Translations under genes and position numbers: made by a program
Part shown: piece by piece, positions 57,101-64,000 of the stretch
Position numbering within the stretch: the first letter of the stretch is position 1
Layout: each line of letters opens with the position of its first letter
Source of the DNA: Alloalcanivorax xenomutans
Lineage (GTDB): Bacteria > Pseudomonadota > Gammaproteobacteria > Pseudomonadales > Alcanivoracaceae
Direction: 5' to 3'
Assembly (NCBI RefSeq): GCF_900217905.1
Contig: NZ_OBMO01000015.1
Coordinates: forward strand, 61,433 to 125,432
DNA length: 64,000 bases
Notes under the pieces: generated by a model
What the model was told of the DNA's origin: nothing
The model's database searches: none
What the model saw: the letters and a program-made list of their open reading frames with translations, nothing else

Positions 57101-58651
57101 TCATACGTCCGCCGCTTGCGGATGCGCCCGCTGCAGTCCGGAGGCGAAGTGATTCAAGGCATTCAGATACGCCTTCGCCGAAGCACTGATGATATCGGTG
57201 TCGGCGCCGTGGCCGTTGACGATGCGCCCGCCTTTCTCCAATCGCACGGTCACCTCGCCCTGACTGTCGGTGCCGGAAGTGATGGCGTTCACTGAATACA
57301 ACGACATGGAACAGTTGCTCTGAACCAGGGATTCGATGGCCTTGAAGGTGGCGTCCACCGGTCCGGCGCCGGCAGCGGTGGCCTCCCGCTCCTCACCGTC
57401 CACGTTGATGACGATACGCGCCTTCGGCGTCTCTCCGGTGCAGGAGGTCACCTCCAGCACCACCAGTTGATAGCGTTCCTGTTCCGCCGCCTGCCGGGTA
57501 TCACTGACCAGCGCCTGCAGGTCCTCGTCGAATACCTCGTGTTTCTTGTCGGCCAGATCCTTGAAGCGCTGGAAGGCTATGTTCAGTGATGCATCGGAGC
57601 CCAACGGGATCCCCAGTTCCTCCAGACGGGCGCGGAAGGCGGCACGGCCCGAGTGCTTGCCAAGCACCATGCGGTTGGTGTGCCAGCCCACGTCCTCGGC
57701 GGACATGATTTCGTAAGTCTCGCGATGCTTCAGCACACCATCCTGGTGAATGCCGGACTCATGGGCAAAGGCGTTGGCGCCGACGATGGCCTTGTTCGGC
57801 TGCACCGGGAAGCCGGTGATGGTGGAGACCAGCTTCGACGCCGGCACGATCTCGCGGGTGTTGATGCCGGTGTCCACCGGAAACAGATCCTGACGGGTGC
57901 GCACCGCCATCACGATCTCCTCGAGGGAGGCGTTACCGGCCCGCTCGCCCAATCCGTTGATGGTGCACTCCACCTGACGGGCGCCGGCCTGCACCGCCGC
58001 CAGGGAGTTGGCCACCGCCAGACCCAGGTCGTTATGACAATGCACCGAGAACACCGCCTTGTCGGCGTTCGGCACCCGCTCCAGCAGGGAGCGGATGGTG
58101 TGGGCGAACTGTTCGGGAATGTTGTAGCCCACGGTGTCGGGGATATTGATGGTGCGGGCACCGGCGTCGATGGCCGCCTCGACGATACGGCACAGGAAGT
58201 CCAGTTCGGAGCGGCCGGCATCCTCGCAGGAAAACTCCACATCGTCGATGCGGTTACGGGCGTGCTTGACCGCCGCCACCGCGTTTTCCACCACCTGGTC
58301 CGGAGTCATCCGCAACTTGTGTTCCATATGGATGGGGCTGGTGGCGAGAAAAGTATGAATACGGCCGGACTCGGCCCCGGCCAGCGCTTCCGCGGCGCGG
58401 TCGATGTCCTCGGCCTTGGCCCGCGCCAGGGAACAGATGGTGGATTCGCGCACGGTATCGGCAATCGCCTTCACCGCCTCGAAATCCCCCTGGCTGGCAA
58501 TGGCGAAACCGGCTTCGATGACATCCACCCGCATCCGTTCCAGCGCCTTGGCGATACGCAGTTTTTCGTCCTGGTCCATGGTGGCGCCGGGGCTTTGCTC
58601 GCCGTCACGCAAGGTGGTATCGAATATGATCAGGCGTTCTTTGTTCATCAT
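57101..58651 (-). CDS. leuA: 2-isopropylmalate synthase
   Basis: First enzyme of leucine biosynthesis, joining acetyl-CoA and 2-oxoisovalerate. The start at 58651 ([20 protein letters not shown]) gives 516 residues, close to E. coli LeuA (523). The catalytic TIM barrel has DTTLRDGEQ and the metal-binding HCHNDLG. The C-terminal part (from about 390) is the LeuA regulatory domain with [16 protein letters not shown] and [18 protein letters not shown] sequence. A longer start at 58714 adds residues without homology and is rejected. Confidence 0.97.
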   Translation of the reverse strand: MMNKERLIIFDTTLRDGEQSPGATMDQDEKLRIAKALERMRVDVIEAGFAIASQGDFEAVKAIADTVRESTICSLARAKAEDIDRAAEALAGAESGRIHTFLATSPIHMEHKLRMTPDQVVENAVAAVKHARNRIDDVEFSCEDAGRSELDFLCRIVEAAIDAGARTINIPDTVGYNIPEQFAHTIRSLLERVPNADKAVFSVHCHNDLGLAVANSLAAVQAGARQVECTINGLGERAGNASLEEIVMAVRTRQDLFPVDTGINTREIVPASKLVSTITGFPVQPNKAIVGANAFAHESGIHQDGVLKHRETYEIMSAEDVGWHTNRMVLGKHSGRAAFRARLEELGIPLGSDASLNIAFQRFKDLADKKHEVFDEDLQALVSDTRQAAEQERYQLVVLEVTSCTGETPKARIVINVDGEEREATAAGAGPVDATFKAIESLVQSNCSMSLYSVNAITSGTDSQGEVTVRLEKGGRIVNGHGADTDIISASAKAYLNALNHFASGLQRAHPQAADV

Positions 58652-58710
58652 CGTATCTCGCCAAGTATGGGGGTTCGTCGATTCTAGCAAATCAGCCCGG
58701 ACCGGGGGTA

Positions 58711-60435
58711 TCAAACCAAGTGCAGTTCCCGCAACAGTTCCTCGCGAAGCTGCTCCCCGGCCTGCTGCCCGGCGATGCCCTCGGCCACCCGCACCCGCCC
58801 GCTCTCGTCCTGGGCGTAGAGGTTCATGTATTCCTGTACCCGGCCATTGGTGGTGGATCTGACCGCGCTGTCGAGCACCAGCTGATCGGCGTTGCGCAGT
58901 CTCATGCGGCGCTGGCGCAACGGAATCCCCAACCAGCGCCGGCGGCTGCGCACTTCATCGCCACGGATCACCACCTGGAGACTGCGTCCGAGCATATACA
59001 GCGTTACCAGGACCAGGCCGTAGCCCACCAAACCGAACACGCCGGCCATCAGGTACAGCATGCCGCCCTCATCAAGGGCCAGTGTCAGCAGGAAGGTACC
59101 CACCGCGGCGAAGATGCCGCCGAACAGCAGCAGGCCCAGTTTCAGGCCCAGATTGCGGCCGGCCCGGCTGGTCACCGTCAGCCCCTGGCCGGTTCGCTTG
59201 ATCACGATCTGCTCCCTGGCCGACGCCAGCGCCGCTTCCTCACGCTGGCGGCGATCCTCCGCGACATGGGACTCCGGCAGGGTAAAGCGGCTGCCAACAT
59301 CACCCTGCATCACCGGAATCGTCCAATCGCGATGCAACTCGCGACCGTCCATCTCCCCTTCCATGGAAACCTGCCAGTGCACCGATTGCCGGCCACGCTG
59401 ATAGCTGGGCGGCAAACTCTCCGGCACATCGAAACAGAACTGAACGCGGCTGTCGCGCATGCCGGACTCCACATAGCCACCCTGATCGCTCTGCCACAGC
59501 ACCGTGGTATCCGTGCGGCGGTCATCGCCACTGCCACGGGTCTCCTGATGCACGCAGGAGAGGGAAACGGTGAATCGGCCCGAATGCGGCACGATCCGGT
59601 TGATCAGGATCTCACCGCCCACCTGCCCGCCGGCCTGGCCCGGATTCGGATCCAGGGTCAACGGTGTCGGACCAAAGAACTTGTAACGGCGGCGGCCGGC
59701 CCAGCCCCCCGCCATCACCAGCAATCCGATCAGGGGGAACAGAAAGATAAACAGCATGGCGTAATCGCCTCGCGGCACGCCTTCCACCGCGCTCATATAA
59801 CCCGGCGCCGGCACCAGCACGAAAATCAGACCGAACACGACCAGGCAGCCATGCCCGGACTTCTGGTTGCTGTAGTAAACCGGCTCGCTGGCGTCTCCCT
59901 CGACCCGGGCCGAGGGTTTCGCTTTACGATTAAAGAAGTACAGCAGGCCGCCGCCGACCAGCATGAACACCGCCCCGAACGCGAAGCCGAAGATCAACGA
60001 GCCGGAGCGCAGGCCGCGTTCCAGATAGGCCTTTTCCGGCTGGTCCGGATTCACCCAGGCCAGCACTGGCTGCTGCCCCAGACGGGCCCGCTCCAGGCGC
60101 CGCGCCAGCCGCTGCCAGAAATCGTCGAAGTTATCACTACCACCATACAGAGACACCGATTCACTGGTGTAAGTGCGCCCCTGATACTGGTATTGATAGC
60201 GCGCACTGACGCTGTAAGTGGTGGAACCGTCCGAAGTGCTGCGATTCAGACGGCTGTCCAACACCTGGGCCGGCACCCGTTCCCAGCTGTCGGTCTGCCA
60301 ATAATGAAACAATGGTTTCAATGCGACGAAGTACATGGCGGCCAGGCCCGCCAGAAGAAAGGCCGCGGCGAATCCGTTCAGCAGGCACCCCGGCCCTTTG
60401 CTACCCTTCCTTGTGTCCGATGCGGCTTCGTTCAA
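58711..60435 (-). CDS. DUF3592-type membrane protein of unknown function
   Basis: A 574-residue protein with several hydrophobic segments (around 20-42, 148-170, 195-215, 223-245, 430-455 and 460-485). The first extramembrane part, [20 protein letters not shown] followed by [20 protein letters not shown], and [19 protein letters not shown] are typical of DUF3592. The rest is less conserved. Its start overlaps the rhombosortase end by 35 bp, suggesting one transcript. Function unknown. Confidence 0.85.
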   Translation of the reverse strand: MNEAASDTRKGSKGPGCLLNGFAAAFLLAGLAAMYFVALKPLFHYWQTDSWERVPAQVLDSRLNRSTSDGSTTYSVSARYQYQYQGRTYTSESVSLYGGSDNFDDFWQRLARRLERARLGQQPVLAWVNPDQPEKAYLERGLRSGSLIFGFAFGAVFMLVGGGLLYFFNRKAKPSARVEGDASEPVYYSNQKSGHGCLVVFGLIFVLVPAPGYMSAVEGVPRGDYAMLFIFLFPLIGLLVMAGGWAGRRRYKFFGPTPLTLDPNPGQAGGQVGGEILINRIVPHSGRFTVSLSCVHQETRGSGDDRRTDTTVLWQSDQGGYVESGMRDSRVQFCFDVPESLPPSYQRGRQSVHWQVSMEGEMDGRELHRDWTIPVMQGDVGSRFTLPESHVAEDRRQREEAALASAREQIVIKRTGQGLTVTSRAGRNLGLKLGLLLFGGIFAAVGTFLLTLALDEGGMLYLMAGVFGLVGYGLVLVTLYMLGRSLQVVIRGDEVRSRRRWLGIPLRQRRMRLRNADQLVLDSAVRSTTNGRVQEYMNLYAQDESGRVRVAEGIAGQQAGEQLREELLRELHLV

Positions 60436-61000
60436 ACCCTGTCACTCCCATCATCAAGAAAACACCACTGATCGCCCCATACAGATGGGCGTTCACGTAA
60501 ACACTGCCGCCAATCCAGCCGCGCAGATAGTCCACGTCATAGCCGGGCCATTGTTCCACCAGCAGGCGGCCGGCCACCACCGCCAGCACCAGCGAATGCA
60601 ACCACGGATGGCCGCGCCAGCCGAGCAACAGGCAGAACACCAGCAAAGCATGCAGCAACCCGGACAGCCCCACATACCAATCCAGCCCCGGATCGAGGAG
60701 GTATAACGCGACGCTGGAAAACAGCCCGCAAAACAGCAGCCAACTCCAGAACCGGTAGCGGTCCAGCACATCACGGAAGAAATGGACGATCAAAACGAGG
60801 CCGGCGAGATTCATCACCGTATGCCACAGATTCAGATGGCTGACGTGCGCGCTCCACAGCCGCCACCCCTGACCCGCCGCCAGCGCCGCGCGATCGTACC
60901 GCAGCCAGGGATTGACCCACTGGTGGGCCACGCCCAGCGCCAGCACGGCGAGTGCGAAAACCGCCACATGACGCCACAGTTTTTGGTCCCGAACGACCAT
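60401..61000 (-). CDS. rrtA: Rhombosortase (rhomboid-family protease)
   Basis: Intramembrane serine protease that processes proteins with a GlyGly-CTERM tail. The 199 residues have about six membrane segments and the motifs WRLWSAHVSHLNLWHTVMNL, GLSGLLHALL with the probable nucleophile Ser113, and NAHLYGAISG with His172. These fit the rhombosortase subgroup. No GlyGly-CTERM substrate is encoded in this window. Neighbour: DUF3592 gene, overlapping. Confidence 0.85.
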   Translation of the reverse strand: MVVRDQKLWRHVAVFALAVLALGVAHQWVNPWLRYDRAALAAGQGWRLWSAHVSHLNLWHTVMNLAGLVLIVHFFRDVLDRYRFWSWLLFCGLFSSVALYLLDPGLDWYVGLSGLLHALLVFCLLLGWRGHPWLHSLVLAVVAGRLLVEQWPGYDVDYLRGWIGGSVYVNAHLYGAISGVFLMMGVTGFERSRIGHKEG

Positions 61001-61057
61001 CTGGCCCTCTCGTGTCGTTGCCTTTACCCTACAGGCTCACCCAAACGGATTTGCCCC

Positions 61058-61465
61058 ATGCCGAAATCATCTCTTCTCACCTTGCCCGCTACCCTGGTTG
61101 TCCTGCACACCGCTCTGGCGGCCCCCGTTTTCGCCGATCAGCCCCTGTGTGGGAAGAAGATCGCCGAAGTGGAACGGCAGCAGGCGGAAGCACGCGCCCA
61201 CGGCCACGATCACAAGGCCCGGGGACTGCAGCGGGCTCTGGACGCGATGCGGGACGGCTGCACCGATCAAGGCCTGATCGACGACGCCCGCGACGCCGTT
61301 GACGACGCGCGGCGGGAAGTCGCCGAACGCCAGGCCGACCTGGATGCCGCCATCCGCGAAGGCGACAGGGACGATATCAAAAAGCGGCGGGAAAAGCTCA
61401 AAGAGGCGCGGCAGGAATTGACCGAGAAACAGGCCGATCTGGACGCACTGCTGCAAGTACGCTGA
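61058..61465 (+). CDS. DUF1090 family periplasmic protein
   Basis: The ATG at 61058 gives 135 residues with a signal peptide (LPATLVVLHTALAAPVFA). The mature part has two cysteines (QPLCGKKIAEVERQ and RDGCTDQGLIDDARD) and a long charged coiled coil, as in YqjC. Function unknown. The longer frame upstream overlaps rrtA on the other strand and is rejected. It shares a bidirectional terminator with groEL. Confidence 0.88.
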   Translation: MPKSSLLTLPATLVVLHTALAAPVFADQPLCGKKIAEVERQQAEARAHGHDHKARGLQRALDAMRDGCTDQGLIDDARDAVDDARREVAERQADLDAAIREGDRDDIKKRREKLKEARQELTEKQADLDALLQVR

Positions 61466-61484
61466 GCCGGTACAAAGCGGCAAT

Positions 61485-61516
61485 AAAAAAGCCCCGCCCT
61501 TGCGGGCGAGGCTTTT
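61485..61516. terminator. Bidirectional terminator between groEL and the DUF1090 gene
   Basis: Hairpin with A-rich and T-rich outer arms: AAAAAGCCCCGCCC pairs with GGGCGAGGCTTTTT around a 4-nt loop (one mismatch). It can end transcripts from both sides. Confidence 0.9.
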
Positions 61517-61545
61517 TCAGGCTTCGGTGGGAGCCGGAGCGGCGT

Positions 61546-63529
<1,984 letters not shown>

Positions 63530-63610
63530 TGCCTCTCTTCTCCTGTTGAGGTTTCAGCAATCAACGAATGTAGTCAGCATCATGGCCGGACCGGCATGGC
63601 CAGACCCGGC

Positions 63611-63637
63611 TTAGCACTCTATGCCAGAGAGTGCTAA
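63611..63637. promoter_or_regulatory. CIRCE element (HrcA operator) of groESL
   Basis: TTAGCACTC-N9-GAGTGCTAA, a perfect copy of the CIRCE consensus. It begins right at the -10 and would cover the transcription start. Confidence 0.95.
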
Positions 63638-63664
63638 TCATAATTGGACCGTTATGACAGTCAA
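63637..63664 (-). promoter_or_regulatory. Sigma-70 promoter of groESL
   Basis: On the minus strand -35 TTGACT (63664-63659), 16-bp spacer, -10 TATGAT (63642-63637), each 5 of 6 to consensus. The -10 touches the CIRCE element. Confidence 0.8.
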
Positions 63665-63725
63665 TAGGCTGTCACGCCGGTGACCTCCTAATGGGGCTCC
63701 GGACCAGCCTTTCAAGAGCTCGGAG

Positions 63726-63859
63726 CACAAAAAATCGTCTGGAACGATTTTTGACGTCGTATCAGCGACGGCCCGAAGGGTGGCCGCCATGGACGGCAGG
63801 CCACAAAAAATCGTCGGGAACGATTCTTGACGTCGCACCTGCGGCGGCCCAGAGGGGGG
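63726..63859. repeat. Tandem palindromic repeat pair upstream of groES
   Basis: Two imperfect copies of about 58 bp (63726-63783 and 63801-63859), 75 bp apart. Each has AAAAAATCGTC, a short loop and a GAACGATT arm that pairs back, then TTGACGTCG. No coding role is seen. The remainder of 63665-63944 contains a degenerate REP-like unit (63873-63911) and nothing else recognised. Confidence 0.6.
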
Positions 63860-63944
63860 TTACTCGCCGCTAAAGCAGTTTCCTACAGGCCGGACCACGA
63901 AGCCTCTGTAGATACCGTCTCTCTCCCTACCCTGCAAGCCGTCT

Positions 63945-64000
63945 CTAAGCGACTTGCGGGGTATAGGCCTGCTGATGCTTGATCACCCCATAGGCGATTT
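63945..64000 (-). CDS. Possible C-terminal end of a transposase (IS110-like)
   Basis: The last 56 bases read on the minus strand as an open frame entering from outside the window and ending IAYGVIKHQQAYTPQVA-stop. This resembles the C-terminus of IS110-family transposases (YGVLK...YxP). Only 17 residues are visible, so the call is tentative. A hairpin surrounds the stop codon. Confidence 0.35.
   Translation of the reverse strand, partial: IAYGVIKHQQAYTPQVA

Noticed and set aside
58720..60471. 583-codon plus-strand frame opposite the DUF3592 gene
   Set aside because: His/Gln-rich antisense shadow; the minus-strand frame has membrane segments and a recognisable domain.

Overview
This 64 kb GC-rich window carries an apparently complete flagellum and chemotaxis locus (about 1.88-55.2 kb) set between ordinary chromosomal housekeeping genes. 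The flanks (holD-rimI on the right, prfC on the left, then leuA, a rhombosortase and groESL) and the FlhDC/FliA type of flagellar regulation point to a gammaproteobacterium, probably of the Alcanivorax/Alloalcanivorax-Halomonas kind. The genus is an inference from gene content and cannot be proved from the sequence alone.

Layout. 0.2-1.8 kb: prfC. 1.9-8.9 kb (minus): fliA, flhE, a shortened flhG-like gene, an enlarged flhF, flhA, flhB. 9.1-21.3 kb (minus): cheZ-cheY-mcp-cheB, then cheR-aer-like-mcp-cheW-cheA-motB-motA. 21.6-22.5 kb (minus): master regulator flhDC, with two CRP-like sites upstream. 22.8-26.5 kb (minus): fliD-fliS-fliT-second fliK-flhX. 26.8-27.9 kb (plus): flagellin fliC. 28.0-30.0 kb: an inserted class A beta-lactamase with a divergent ampR. 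30.2-42.1 kb: flaG, fliE (minus), fliFGHIJK and fliLMNOPQR (plus). 42.3-52.3 kb (minus): flgL,K and flgJIHGFEDCB. 52.4-55.2 kb (plus): flgA, flgM, flgN and a degenerate EAL-HDOD gene. 55.3-64 kb: a lipoprotein gene, rimI, holD, leuA, a DUF3592 membrane protein, rhombosortase, a DUF1090 protein, groEL, groES with a perfect CIRCE element, and at the right edge what may be the end of an IS110-like transposase.

How it works together. FlhDC should switch on the hook-basal-body and export genes. FliA, held by FlgM until the hook is finished, should then switch on the late genes. Seven promoters of the form T(A/C)AA-N15-GCCGA were found by eye, all with exactly 15 bp spacing, upstream of motA, cheB, fliD, fliC, flaG, flgK and flgM. 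The blocks are separated by REP-like palindromic repeats.

Most unusual points: an flhG-like protein that keeps the DQAxxLR motif known to activate FlhF but has lost the MinD-type ATP-binding loop, next to an FlhF with about 310 extra C-terminal residues; paired CRP-like sites before flhDC; an L2-like beta-lactamase/ampR module inside the flagellar locus; a CIRCE-controlled groESL operon; and the insertion of the whole locus between rimI and prfC.
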